Below, piece after piece: positions 18,494-27,973 of a stretch of 64,000 bases of DNA. Source of the stretch: Palsa-883 sp963847615 (GTDB lineage Bacteria; Pseudomonadota; Alphaproteobacteria; Acetobacterales; Acetobacteraceae). The notes beneath the pieces are model-generated. The model was not told the DNA's origin. It ran no database searches and worked only from the letters and a program-made list of their open reading frames with translations. Within the stretch, counting starts at the first letter, position 1, and the number at the start of each line of letters is the position of its first letter. The stretch is from the NCBI GenBank assembly GCA_963847615.1, contig CAWKAN010000014.1, forward strand, positions 186,001-250,000, in the 5' to 3' direction. Both the position numbers and the translations under genes were made by a program.

Positions 18494-19015
18494 ATGATCA
18501 CCGCCATCGTGCTGTACGACCTGCCGGAGACGATCGGGCTGGCGGAATGCCGCGCGCATTTCGCCCGGATCGCGCCGGAGTTCCTCGGGGTGCCGGGGTT
18601 CGTGCGCAAGCAGTTCATCTGCCGGCGCGACGGCAAGGAAGCGGGCGGGGCGTATCTGTGGGAGAGCCAGGCGGCGGCCGAGGCGTTCTACGCGGGGCCG
18701 TGGGGTGCGGGCATCCGGGCGCGCTACGGCTGCGAACCGCGGATCAGCTACTGCGAGACGGTGGCGCTCGCCGACATGGAACGCGGCATGGCGGGGGGCT
18801 GGACTGATACGAGGCGGCGAAATGATGGACCGGCGCTGCCTACCGCGGCCAGTCCAGCCGCGGCTCTGACCGGCCCGTGCCCTCCGATCTTCCCGCCGCG
18901 GCCGGCCGCGCCGCGTCCCGCCGCGGGCCGCGCCCGGTCCAGCCGGGCGAGGGTGCGCGCGGCGCCTGCTCCTCCAGCTCGTGCGCGGCCGGCGGGATCG
19001 GTGGGCGGGTCATGA
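18494..19015 (+). CDS. YdhR-like putative monooxygenase domain protein
   Basis: The first 100 or so residues form a dimeric alpha/beta-barrel (ferredoxin-like) domain of the YdhR type: MITAIVLYDLPETIGLAECR, PGFVRKQFICRRDGKEAGGA, YLWESQAAAEAFYAGPWGAG. Such proteins are proposed quinone or aromatic monooxygenases, mostly unproven. From about residue 105 the frame becomes Pro/Ala/Arg-rich and overlaps the opposite-strand gene at 18840 by 176 bases. The tail is therefore doubtful, and the natural stop may have been lost near 18800. Confidence 0.65.
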   Translation: MITAIVLYDLPETIGLAECRAHFARIAPEFLGVPGFVRKQFICRRDGKEAGGAYLWESQAAAEAFYAGPWGAGIRARYGCEPRISYCETVALADMERGMAGGWTDTRRRNDGPALPTAASPAAALTGPCPPIFPPRPAAPRPAAGRARSSRARVRAAPAPPARARPAGSVGGS

Positions 19016-19298
19016 GCGGGGCTCCGCGGCGCGCCGCGTCGTCCTGCCGCGGGGCGTAGACCTCCTCGAAATCGGCGCGGTAGTCCGCCGCGCCTGGCTC
19101 GCGCAGCCGCAGCGCCAGGCTGCGGATCTCGCCCTGGATCTCGTCCAGCCGCGCCTCGACCACGTCCAGCCGGCCTTTCACGCCGATCACGCTGAACGGC
19201 ATGAACAGAAAGGCCAGCGCATAGAGCAGCGCGGGGACCAGCAGCAGCAGCGGCACCCACCAGGGGAGCCAGTCGGGCAACGCGAAGGGCAGGGTCAT
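18840..19298 (-). CDS. Conserved membrane-anchored hypothetical protein
   Basis: A 152-residue protein of unknown function. It starts with a short amphipathic part and one long transmembrane segment (WWVPLLLLVPALLYALAFLF, residues about 13-33), then GVKGRLDVVEARLDEIQGEI forming a coiled-coil that ends near residue 70. The remaining half is polar and Pro/Arg-rich. This single-span plus coiled-coil plan is common in uncharacterised alphaproteobacterial envelope proteins. The C-terminal coding region overlaps the doubtful tail of the YdhR-like gene. Confidence 0.7.
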   Translation of the reverse strand: MTLPFALPDWLPWWVPLLLLVPALLYALAFLFMPFSVIGVKGRLDVVEARLDEIQGEIRSLALRLREPGAADYRADFEEVYAPRQDDAARRGAPLMTRPPIPPAAHELEEQAPRAPSPGWTGRGPRRDAARPAAAGRSEGTGRSEPRLDWPR

Positions 19299-19497
19299 GA
19301 CCGCAATCTAGCATCCAAAGTGGGGCGCATCCATCACGCGATTTGGCGCTGGCGGGGGTTGGGTTGGCCGGTCCGCGCGGCCTGTGCGCGTTGCATGGTC
19401 ATCGCCGGGGCAGGTTGGATGAAGATGAGCACTCTGCGTCCCACCGAGGGTCAAGCGACCTGCCAGTGCAGGCTTCGCGCGAGGGAGCGAACGCGCC

Positions 19498-19758
19498 GTG
19501 CTTGGCGAGTTGACCACGCCTGGGCTTCTCGCACGCATCGCGCCCGGACCGGGGACAATGGGGGGTAAGCCCGTGATCGGGGGGCGGCGCATGACGGCCG
19601 CGATGGTGTTGACGATGCTCGCCGATGGCGCCGGGCGGGAGGCCGTTCCGGCAGCTTCTCCCGTGCTTGAGCCGGCGGAGATTGATGGCTGGCTGCTATC
19701 GGCCGCGCGCCTGAGCGACGTGGCGGCTGCCGAAGGCCCGGCAATCGCCGCCGGATAG
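19498..19758 (+). CDS. DUF433-family small protein, possibly truncated
   Basis: 86 residues. The motif PGTMGGKPVIGGRRMTAAMV followed by LTMLADGAGREAVPAASPVL and PAEIDGWLLSAA is the DUF433 helix-turn-helix pattern (family text: GGxPVIxGTRI...LLxxGxSxEEIL). Many DUF433 genes are antitoxins paired with PIN-like toxins. No toxin gene follows; instead an IS66 fragment begins two bases after the stop, so a partner may have been removed. The conserved TRIP is replaced by RRMT, which suggests decay. Moderate confidence that it is expressed. Confidence 0.55.
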   Translation: MLGELTTPGLLARIAPGPGTMGGKPVIGGRRMTAAMVLTMLADGAGREAVPAASPVLEPAEIDGWLLSAARLSDVAAAEGPAIAAG

Positions 19759-19759
19759 T

Positions 19760-20038
19760 GTGCGTGTCGCCAGTCCGGCGACGCGCCACCGGTGTTGGGC
19801 GGCTGGGGCGGGGCGGCTTCTCGGCGGGATCAGGCAGGTTCGCCTTCTGGCCCTTCGACGGCGGCAGGCTCGAGTTGTCCGGCGTCTTCGGCGGGGTCGC
19901 GAGCTTGGCTTCCAGTTCGGCGATGCGCGCGGTCAGGACGCTGATTTGCTGCGCCTGCGCCTCGATCTGCGCATGCTGCGCCAGGATCGGGGCGATCAGC
20001 TCATCACGGGAGAGGGCGAGGAGGCCTGCGTGGTTCAC
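19760..20038 (-). pseudogene. IS66-family TnpC transposase, N-terminal remnant
   Basis: The start MNHAGLLALSRDELIAPILA and the coiled-coil ISVLTARIAELEAKLATPPK, then TPDNSSLPPSKGQKAN, are the diagnostic N-terminus of IS66 TnpC (normally over 500 residues). Only about 90 codons remain before the sequence changes near 19760. TnpA and TnpB are absent. Confidence 0.85.
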
Positions 20039-20082
20039 GCCTCTCCGTGAGCCGACCCGGCCGTGACCGTGTCAAGCGGAAT

Positions 20083-21010
20083 TTATTGGGGGTGAGCAAT
20101 TACGCTGTCCGGTTCGCTGAGCCGATGTTTTCCAAACATCGCGGCCACATAATGGATTCTGACAGTTCGTTGCTGGGGTGGATTTGATCCGCTAATTGCT
20201 CTCCCCGATAATATGGCGGGGGGCCAGGCCATGAACACCGGCAAGACGTTATTCGCGCAGCTGGTGGATTTTCTGCCGTGGAGCACATTCGACCGGATTG
20301 TTGCGCGCTATAATGGCAACCGCGCCGTGCGGACGCTGCCCTGCGCCACACAGTATCAGGTGGTGGCATTTGCCCAGATCGCCTATCGGGAGAGCCTGCG
20401 CGGCAACATTCCAAGCTTCATCCATATATCCGACGGCAAACTGCACGATGTCCATGCGCTCGATATGCTGCTTCCCGAACCTGGTGCCATCTACGTCATG
20501 GATCGGGGCTACGTGGATTTCGCCCGCCTGCATGTGCTGCATCAGGCCGGCGCCTTCTTCGTGACCCGGGCAAAATCGAACCTTGATTCCCACCGGGTTT
20601 ATTCCGCACCGGCAGACCGAAGCGCAGGCGTGATCTGCGATCAGACCATCGCGAGGGACGGCTACCTCACACAGCGGAATTATCCCACACACCTGAGGCG
20701 CATTCGCTTCAAGGACCCTGAGACCGGCAAAACGCCAGTCTTCCTCACGAATCAAACGACGCTGCCGGCTTTGACAATCTGTGCCCTCTACAAGAGCCGC
20801 TGGCAGGTGGAGCCGTTCTTCAAGTGGATCAAGCAGCATCTGCGCATCAAGCAATTCTACGGCATTTCGGAGAACGCGGTGAAGACTCAGATCTGGATCG
20901 CGGTGTCAGTCTACGTGCTGATCGCCGTCATCAGGAAGCGACTCCGGCTGGAGGTCTCGCTCTACACATTGCTGCAGGTCTTTCCGGTCACAGTTTTCGA
21001 GAAGATGCCG
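20083..21010 (+). mobile_element. Degenerate IS4-family insertion sequence
   Basis: The interval runs from about the first GTGAGCAATTACG-type terminus to the point where permease sequence resumes. It contains the IS4 transposase remnant. The right terminal inverted repeat is missing, and the element has lost internal transposase codons, so it cannot move by itself. Base composition is clearly lower in GC than the flanks. Confidence 0.65.
20231..21008 (+). pseudogene. IS4-family transposase with internal deletion and lost C-terminus
   Basis: The N-terminus is the DUF4372 domain (MNTGKTLFAQLVDFLPWSTF, then QYQVVAFAQIAYRESLR). The catalytic half follows directly: HISDGKLHDVHAL, a DDE aspartate in YVMDRGYVDFARLH, and the Y-(2)-R-(3)-E-(6)-K motif in YKSRWQVEPFFKWIKQHLRI. 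About 90 residues that normally carry the first catalytic aspartate are missing between RESLR and NIPSF. The protein is cut after VFEKMP, so transposition is not expected. Confidence 0.85.
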
Positions 21011-21622
21011 AATCAGCGGCATCCAGATCATCTCCTCCCGCGTCCTGGACGGTCGGCGAACATTGGTGATCGGCATGGGGCTACTGGCCTTCTTCGGGGT
21101 GTCAACTTTTCCGTCTGCCTTCAGCAACGTGCCGGAGTGGGCACAGCCGTTGGTGACGTCGCCGCTCGTCTGCGCGGCACTGGTGGCGCTCTCGCTCAAT
21201 CTCGTGTTCCGTCTTGGAATCCGCAGGATCGTCACGACGACGATCGTAGCTTCCGGCTTCGATAGCGGGATGGTGGCAGATTTCATCGAGCAGGTCGCCG
21301 GCGCGTGGGGCGCACGGCGGGACGGCATCAAACGGGTGGAATTCGCCTTACAGCAGACCATCGAGGCGCTGATGCATTCATCGGCGTCAACGGTCCGATT
21401 GGTATCGAGATAAACTACGACGAGTTCGTGATCGGCGTCTCCGTGACGTATGATGGCATCCCGCTGGATTTTCCAAGCGAGAGGCCGGATGTCGAAGGCT
21501 TCTCGGAAAGTGAGGACGCCTTCGACAAGCTGGCCGGGTTCCTGATCAGGAGCCATGCCGACCGAGTCAGGGCATCCACCCGCAATGGTCAGGCGGTGCT
21601 GCGGCGGTATTTCGACCACTGA
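21011..21622 (+). pseudogene. 3' remnant of an NCS2 (uracil/xanthine-type) permease
   Basis: Directly after the IS the frame reads IQIISSRVLDGRR, then TLVIGMGLLAFFGVSTFPSA and PLVTSPLVCAALVALSLNLV. These are the last transmembrane helices of an NCS2 nucleobase permease, followed by the cytoplasmic tail FDSGMVADFIEQVAGAWGAR. A frameshift near 21375 separates this from INYDEFVIGVSVTYDGIPLD and the end VLRRYFDH at 21622. The first two thirds of the gene are gone, replaced by the IS4 element. Confidence 0.75.
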
Positions 21623-21749
21623 ACCTGGCACATGACTCGTTGGCGCGACGAGGCTCCTCGCCTTCTACGCGGACGTGCGCAGCCGAATTTGTTCCTGACC
21701 TGGCTGCCGAGCCACCTGCAGGCCACGCGCCATCTGACAATCTTCAAGC

Positions 21750-21963
21750 TTATACCAGGCGTCCGAATGATCGACTCTTGGGCGGCGCACCCTTGTCGTG
21801 CCGGCCCCCGGGTCCGGCCGCAGGCCGGCCCGAGGACAGGCTCCGGCCAGCATCCACGAGTTCTTGCCCGCGTGCAGCAAGCAAAATCGTGGGTCCTGGG
21901 TCAGCGCCCGGCAAACGAGGGGTGCGGCGCCAATAGGTCAAACTTTCCGTCGGCTGGTATTAT
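21750..21963. repeat. Palindromic element with TACCAGG ends, copy 1
   Basis: The ends are TTATACCAGGCGTCC and CGTCGGCTGGTATTA. The right arm, reverse-complemented, reads CCGACGGAAAGTTTGACC and matches the left arm of the copy at 46152-46331. The interior holds GC-rich hairpins (CCGGCCCCCGGGTCCGG). It is non-coding. It lies between the permease remnant and the hydrolase gene. Confidence 0.75.
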
Positions 21964-22415
21964 GCCAGGTTTCGTTCGGTTATGGCCAAGAAGAGCAGCT
22001 CGCGACGGGCTTCCCACGTCTGAGCGTGGGCTTCTCCTCCCGCCCTTCGGGAGGGACCGTCGAGCGGCGCTCCGCCCCGTAGCCCCGGCTTGCTGTCGGT
22101 TCACCCGATTGCCCTGACGGCTTGATAGCAGTGAGAAGAAGGAAGCTCGGATCAGCCGCCGACCTGCCGGCATCCGGACAATCGGCAACCATCACCTGCC
22201 GACCGTTACGGAACGGACAGACGGCATAGGTCTTGCCTGCCGCGCCGCCGCCGTCCGATCGCCGCGCGACGCCGGCGCGCGATACCCCGGGGCCGATCGC
22301 CTCGATCACCCGGTCGCGGCGATTGTTCCGCGGCCGCCAGCGTCGTATACCGCCGAGGATGGCGTTCGGTACTCGCGTCATGACCACCGCCATCGCCAAC
22401 CAGGAACAGCAGGCC
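21964..22415. other. Intergenic sequence with a hairpin and a solo palindrome arm
   Basis: Positions 22013-22030 form CCCACG-TCTGAG-CGTGGG, a hairpin like those at the right ends of IS200/IS605 elements. At 22067-22117 there is one arm of the long-hairpin family (CTCCGCCCC, CCCCGGCTTGC, CACCCGATTGCCCTG). The rest, up to the hydrolase gene, is unassigned. Confidence 0.4.
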
Positions 22416-23285
22416 ATGTCGGGCTGGACACGACGCCTTGCCGCCGGCTTCGCCTGGCTATCGCTGCTGGTCGTGCCGCCGCTCCTTGTCGTGCCGCCCC
22501 TCCTTGTCGTACCGCTGACCGCGGCCCATGGCGGGTCCGCGATCGGCGTCGTGCTGTTGCACGGCAAACTCGGCCCGCCGATGGGGACTTCGTTTGGCCG
22601 CGCGCCGGCGATTGGCGCGCGGCTCATCGCCCGGCTGCGCAGCGCGGGTTATCTGGTGGCCACGCCTGAGATGTGCTGGTCGCGGAACCGTGGCTTCGAC
22701 CGCCCCTATGTCGATTGCCTCCGCGACATCGACGCAGCCGTCGCCGATCTCAAAGCGCATGGTGCCACGGCGATCGTGGTGGGCGGGCTGAGCCTGGGCG
22801 GCAACGCCGCCATCGCGTACGGCGCAACGCATCCGGGCCTGCTGGGTGTCATCGGTCTGGCGCCGGCCGACGACGCGCCGCTCAAGGCGCGGAACAGCCC
22901 GGCGTTCGCCCAAAGCATCGTCCAGGCGCGTGCGCTGGTGGCGCAAGGCAAGCCCGACGAAAAGACCAGCTTCGCCGACCTCAACACCGGCCCGCAGGGG
23001 TCCTACGGCATGGCGGTCACCACGACGCCGCGCATCTTCCTGAGTTTCGCCGCGCCGGACGGATTGGCAAACCTCCCGGCCGAGGTCGCCAAACTGACCA
23101 TGCCGCTGCTCTGGGTGGCGGGCGGCAACGACCCGACCCAGACCGCCGGGCGCGCTTATGCCTTCGACAAGGCCCCGGCCAATCCGCTCAATCGATACGT
23201 CGTCGTCAGCGCCACCCACCTTGAAACGCCGGATGCCGCTGCCGCCGCGGTGCTGGAGTGGCTGAAGGCGCTGCCGGCGCAGTAG
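22416..23285 (+). CDS. Secreted alpha/beta hydrolase
   Basis: A 289-residue alpha/beta hydrolase with a signal peptide (MSGWTRRLAAGFAWLSLLVV). In the hydrophobic core the DNA word for LLVVPP is repeated three times. The nucleophile elbow is GGLSLGGNAAIAYG (Ser near residue 130), the acid is in VAGGNDPTQ and the base in SATHLETPDAA, so the catalytic triad is complete. An early HG motif, LLHGKLGPP, forms the oxyanion side. The substrate cannot be told; the family includes esterases and dienelactone hydrolase relatives. ATG 22416 has AGGAA at 9-base spacing; ATG 22380 is an alternative. Confidence 0.8.
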   Translation: MSGWTRRLAAGFAWLSLLVVPPLLVVPPLLVVPLTAAHGGSAIGVVLLHGKLGPPMGTSFGRAPAIGARLIARLRSAGYLVATPEMCWSRNRGFDRPYVDCLRDIDAAVADLKAHGATAIVVGGLSLGGNAAIAYGATHPGLLGVIGLAPADDAPLKARNSPAFAQSIVQARALVAQGKPDEKTSFADLNTGPQGSYGMAVTTTPRIFLSFAAPDGLANLPAEVAKLTMPLLWVAGGNDPTQTAGRAYAFDKAPANPLNRYVVVSATHLETPDAAAAAVLEWLKALPAQ

Positions 23286-23440
23286 CCGTCCACAACTCGG
23301 CAATCCGGATCGAGGTGGCGATTGCCGCGGCCGCCACCAGGCCGGCGGCGATCGTTGCGGTTGCGCTGGCGCGCGGATCGCGCGCCGGCGCCACCCGCCG
23401 CGCGATCCGTGCCGCGCCGCCGCCGCTCCCAAGGGGCGTG

Positions 23441-23805
23441 CCCCAGGGCAATCGGGTGAACGAAAGCAAGGTCGGGGCTCCGCCCCGAACCCCGCCAGGG
23501 GGGCGTTGCCCCCCTGGACCCCCCACCCCCCGGGACAAGTGCCCGGGGGCAGGCGCCGGCAGCGGCCTCTGGACTCCATGACTGGGAGTGTGGGGAGCGG
23601 GAGGGGGCGTGGGGGTATGGCGCCAGGGTCGCCCGTCGCGGCGGGCGACCCTGGCGCCATACCCCCACGCCCCCTCCCGCTCCCCACACTCCCAGTCCGG
23701 GGTTCCAAGGGCTCCGCCCTTGGCGGGGTTCCAAGGGGCAGCGCCCCTTGGTGGGGTCTGGGGCGAAGCCCCAGCCTTGCTTCGCTTCGCCCGATTGCCC
23801 TGGGG
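23441..23805. repeat. Long-hairpin palindrome, copy 1 (365 bp)
   Basis: The outer arms are CCCCAGGGCAATCGGGTG and its inverse CCCGATTGCCCTGGGG. Next come the shared family arms GGGGCTCCGCCCCGAACCCC and CCAAGGGGCAGCGCCCCTTG. The centre is a near-perfect inverted repeat of about 90 bp (GGGGAGCGGGAGGGGGCG and inverse) unlike the centres of the other copies. The whole unit could form one extended hairpin. It is downstream of the hydrolase gene and may act as a terminator. Confidence 0.85.
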
Positions 23806-24014
23806 CCATGGATCGCCCGCGTGGCGCCGAACGCGCGCATGGTGGCATAGTGCTGCCCGCCACGGCCCGCACACCGTCACATCCGGTCTTTCTGCCGCCC
23901 GGTAGCCCCGGCAAACTGGCAACAATGCCGAAGCCTTCGCATAATCCGACCCAGGGACACCACGACAGGCGCAACCCGCGCCCAAGACGACATGATCCGG
24001 AAGGCACGATCCAT
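23806..24014. other. Spacer with presumed promoter of the indolepyruvate oxidoreductase gene
   Basis: No gene is recognised here. The last 30 bases before the ATG at 24015 lack a strong Shine-Dalgarno; GGAAGG at 23999-24004 is the best candidate. Confidence 0.3.
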
Positions 24015-27000
24015 ATGGATATCGAACTCGCCCATCCCGACACCACGCTCGAGAGCCGCTTCCTCGATCTTGACCGGCCGATCCTGCTCAGCGGCATCCA
24101 GGCGCTGGTCCGCGTGCTGCTGGAGCAGGCCCGGCTCGATCGTGCCGCGGGGCAGCGCAGCGCCGCCCTGGTGTCGGGCTATCGCGGTTCGCCGCTCGGC
24201 GGGCTGGACCGCGAGCTGTGGCGCAAGCAGGCGCTGCTGGAGGCGCACGACATCCGCTTCCAGCCCGGGCTGAACGAGGACCTCGCCGCCACGATGCTGT
24301 TCGGCACGCAGCAGCTGCACGCCTTCCCGGGGCCGAAATTCGACGGCGTGTTCGGGCTTTGGTACGGCAAGGGTCCCGGCGTCGATCGCAGCGGCGATGC
24401 GTTCCGCTGCGCCAACATGCTGGGCACCGACCGGCTGGGCGGCGTGCTGGCGGCGGCGGGCGACGACCACGGCGCGCATTCCTCGACCTATCCGCACCAG
24501 ACCGAGCAGGTGTTCGAGGGCGTGATGATGCCGGTGCTGAACCCAGGTTCGGTGCAGGACATCGTCGATTTCGGCCTCGCCGGCTATGCGCTGTCGCGCT
24601 ATTGCGGGCTGTGGGTGGCGCTGAAGACCACCGCGGAGACCGCCGAGCAGGCCGCGACGATCGTCATCCCGGCGCGGCGCGGCTTTGCCGTGCCCGACCA
24701 CCCGGTGCCGCCGCACGGCTTCAACATCGACCACACGCTGCGCTATCCGGCCGACCGCGCCGAGCTGGAACGCCGCGTGGTGATGGAGCGGCTGCCGGCG
24801 GCGCTCGCCTGGGCGCGGGCCAACCGGCTGGACCGGCTGGTGTTCGGCGCGGCCGATGCGCCGATCGGCCTGGTCACCGTCGGGCGCGCGCATCCCGACA
24901 CGCTGCACGCGCTGCGCGCGCTGGGGCTGGAGGGCCATCCGCAGCTGGCGCTGTACAAGGTCGGCATGACCTGGCCGCTGGAGACCGAGGGGCTGCGCGA
25001 CTTCGCCCGCGGCAAGCGCGCGCTGCTGGTGATCGAGGAGAAGCGCAGCTTCGTCGAGGCGCAGCTGCGCGACGCGCTGTACCACCTGCCGTCCGACCAG
25101 CGCCCCGAGGTCGCCGGCAAGACGCTGCCCGAGCGGCGCGGCGCTGCTGTCGCCGTTGCTGGAGCTGTCGCCGGAATCGGTCGGCGCGGCGCTGGGCGCG
25201 TTCCTGCGCCCGCGCGGGCTGAACCTGCCCGACACGCCGGCGACGCCGATGATCGACCGCCCGGCGGGCCTGCTGCGCCGCATCCCGGCGTTCTGCGCCG
25301 GCTGCCCGCACGCCACCTCCACCAAGCTGCCGGAGGGCAGTTTCGCCAGCGCCGGCATCGGCTGCCATTTCATGGCGATGGACGACAGCGACGCGACGCG
25401 CACCTTCACCCAGATGGGCGGCGAAGGCGCGACCTGGGCGGGCCTCGCGCCGTTCACCGACACGCCGCATCTGTTCGCCAATATCGGTGATGGCACCTAC
25501 ACCCATTCCGGCCTGCTGGCGCTGCGCCAGGCGGTCGCCGCGGGCACGTCGATCACCTACAAGCTGCTGGTCAATGACGCTGTCGCAATGACCGGCGGGC
25601 AGCCCGCCGAGGGCGGCTACACGGTGCCGCAATACGCCCAGCAGGTCGCCGCCGAGGGGGTGACGCGCATCGCATGGTCGCCGACGCAGCCGATCGGCTG
25701 CCGCTGCCGTCGGTGCTGCCGAAGGGCACCACGTTGCACACGCGCGGCGAGCTCGATGCGGTGCAGCGCGAGCTGCGCGCGCATCCGGGGGTCTCGGTGC
25801 TGATCTACGACCAGGTCTGCGCCACCGAGAAGCGGCGCCGGCGCAGGCGGGGGAAGCTGGCGCAGCCGGCGCGCAGCGTGGTGATCAACGAGCAGGTCTG
25901 CGAGAATTGCGGCGACTGCTCCACGCAATCCGGCTGTATCGCGATCGAACCGGTCGAGACCGCGCTGGGGCGCAAGCGGCGGATCAATCCGACCGCGTGC
26001 AATGTCGATCTGTCCTGCCTGAAGGGGTTTTGCCCCAGTTTCGTGACCGTTGCCGGCGCCCCGCACGCGCCGGATGCCGATCCGCAGTGGCAAGCGCAGG
26101 AGGCTGCGCTGGCCGCCGGCCTGGCGCCGCCGGTGCTGCCGGCGGCCACGCCGTGGCGCGCGCTGTTCGCCGGCATCGGCGGCGGCGGCATCGTGACCTC
26201 GGGCGCGGTCCTGGCGATGGCGGCGCATCTGGAAGGCCGCCAGGTCAGCACGCTGGATTTCACCGGGTTGGCGCAGAAGAACGGCGCGGTCGTGGCGCAC
26301 GTGCAGATCGGCGGGCCGGTCGATGGCGCGGCGGAGCTGGACGTGGTGCGCATCCCGCTCGGCAGCGCGGACCTGATGCTGGCCGCCGACCTCGCGGTGG
26401 CCGCCGCGCCCGGCGTGCTGGAGCGCAACGCGCCGGGGGCCGCGGTGATCGGCAACCTCGACCTGGCCGCCACCGCCGAGTTCAAGCGCAACGCGGCGCT
26501 GCCGATCGATGCGGCACTGCATCGACGCGTGATCGAACGGACGACCGATCCGCGCGCCTCGGTCTATCTGCACGGGGTGCGGCTGGCCGAGCGGTTGTTC
26601 GGCAACGCGCAGGCGATGAACACGCTGCTGCTGGGCCTGGCCTGGCAGCGCGGGCTGATCCCGGTGGGCGAGGCGGCGATCCGGCGCGCGATCGAACTGA
26701 ACGGGGCGGCGGTGCAGACCAACCTGCGGGCGTTTTTGTGGGGCCGCATCCTGGCGGCGCAGCCGGAGCTGATCGGGCAGATCCTGACCGACACGATCGC
26801 GCCGCCGCCAGCGACGCTGGAGGCGCTGATCGAGTCCCGCATGGCGGCGCTGGCGGCGTATCAATCGCGCCGCTACGCCGCGCGCTATCGCCAGCTGGTC
26901 GCGCAGGTGATGGCGCGCGAGGCGGCGGTGCTCGGCCAGCCCGGCCGGCTGTCGCGCGCCGCGGCCGAGGGGCTGTATCGGGTGATGGCCTACAAGGACG

Positions 27001-27455
27001 AGTACGAGGTGGCGCGGCTGCACGCGGCGGCGACCTACGGCGCGCAGCCGGTGTTCCACCTGTCGCCGCCGTTGACCAGGGGGATCGATCCGGCCACGGG
27101 ACGACGGCGCAAGCTGGCGATCCCCGGCTGGCTGGCCTTGCCGCTGTTCCGCGTGCTGCGGCATGGCAAGCTGCTGCGCGGCACCGCGCTGGACCCGTTC
27201 GGGCGCCAGGCGGAGCGGGTGTGGGAACGGGCGCTGATCGCGCAGTACCAGGCCGACCTGGCGGCGGCGATGGCGGCGCTGCGGGCGGACACGCTGGAGG
27301 CGGCGGTGGCGCTGGCGGAACTGCCCGACCAGATCCGCGGCTTCGGGCCGGTGAAGGATGCGAACCGAGCGAAGGCGGCGGTGCTGCGGGCGGAGTTGCT
27401 GGGACGGTTGCAGGGGGCTCGGTCGGGCGCGCCGGTGGCGGTGGCGGCGGAGTAA
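24015..27455 (+). CDS. Fused indolepyruvate ferredoxin oxidoreductase (two frameshifts as assembled)
   Basis: A single-chain IorAB-type 2-ketoacid oxidoreductase of about 1147 codons. It oxidatively decarboxylates indolepyruvate and other aryl pyruvates to the acyl-CoA using TPP, Fe-S clusters and ferredoxin. Seen in order: the PorA-like domain (SGYRGSPLGGLDRELW), the TPP-binding region (IPAFCAGCPHATST, NIGDGTYTHSGLLA), a 4Fe-4S site (CENCGDCSTQSGC), and the gamma domain (GIGGGGIVTSGAVLAMAAHL). One extra base near 25142 (after ERR) and one missing near 25673 (after RIA) break the frame; both sides continue perfectly. The ATG at 24015 is chosen because homologous sequence begins there. Confidence 0.88.
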
Positions 27456-27507
27456 TGTCCCTTTAACCCATCCGGCGTTTTCTGTGTGGTGACGACGGTG
27501 AAGATGA

Positions 27508-27537
27508 TTCACCACAGAGGCACAGAGACACGGAGAA
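27508..27537. repeat. Left inverted repeat of the GxxExxY cassette
   Basis: A 30-base arm TTCACCACAGAGG...CGGAGAA made of CACAGAG words, matching the inverse of 27936-27965 at about 27 of 30 positions. It ends 6 bases before the GxxExxY start and would also carry its ribosome site (GGAGAAGAA). Confidence 0.8.
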
Positions 27538-27543
27538 GAATCG

Positions 27544-27924
27544 GTGCGATCCCCGGATCAGTACGTGCTGACCGAGCGTGTCATTGGATTGGCGATCGAA
27601 GTCCATCGACATCTTGGGCCGGGTCTCCTTGAGTCAGCGTATGAGGAATGTCTGTGCTATGAGCTCGCGACCCACGATATCGAATTCGACCGGCAGGTGG
27701 CATTGCCGATCGTCTACAAGACGATCGCGCTGGATTGCGGATATCGGATGGACCTTGTGATCAACCGATGCCTGGTGATCGAGGTGAAGGCGATCGAGCG
27801 CCTCAATCCCATTCATGACGCGCAACTCTTGACGTATCTTCGTCTCAGTGGACATCGGGTCGGCCTTCTGATGAACTTTCATGCCATCCTGCTCAAGGAC
27901 GGACTACGCCGGCTCATGCTATAG
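27544..27924 (+). CDS. GxxExxY-family protein (intact)
   Basis: 126 residues, full length for the family (Pfam PF13366). Seen: VIGLAIEVHRHLGPGLLESA, YEECLCYELATHDIEFDRQV, YRMDLVINRCLVIEVKAIER with the acidic D/E-xExK core, LNPIHDAQLLTYLRLSGHRV, and GLLMNFHAILLKDGLRRL. The fold is predicted to be a PD-(D/E)XK-like nuclease: D of MDLV, then E-V-K of VIEVKAI. Function is unproven. The start is GTG 27544. GC is lower than in its neighbours. It is enclosed by 30-bp CACAGAG-word inverted repeats and wedged between the indolepyruvate oxidoreductase and the acyl-CoA dehydrogenase, so it is probably an insertion. Confidence 0.85.
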   Translation: MRSPDQYVLTERVIGLAIEVHRHLGPGLLESAYEECLCYELATHDIEFDRQVALPIVYKTIALDCGYRMDLVINRCLVIEVKAIERLNPIHDAQLLTYLRLSGHRVGLLMNFHAILLKDGLRRLML

Positions 27925-27935
27925 GTTGACCGGCT

Positions 27936-27965
27936 TTCTCTGTGTCTCTGTGTCTCCGTGGTGAA
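27936..27965. repeat. Right inverted repeat of the GxxExxY cassette
   Basis: TTCTCTGTGTCTCTGTG through CCGTGGTGAA is the inverse partner of 27508-27537. It ends 8 bases before the acyl-CoA dehydrogenase ATG, so that gene's original upstream region has been replaced. Confidence 0.8.
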
Positions 27966-27973
27966 TTCTTAAC

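Noticed and set aside
22013..22030. IS200/IS605 right-end hairpin
   Set aside because: A single 6-bp stem is too little without TnpA/TnpB sequence nearby; not called as an element.
23441..23805. Reading frames within the long hairpins (PHAPSPSPT-type peptides)
   Set aside because: The same peptide texts appear on both strands of all four palindromes, which is the signature of inverted repeat DNA rather than protein.
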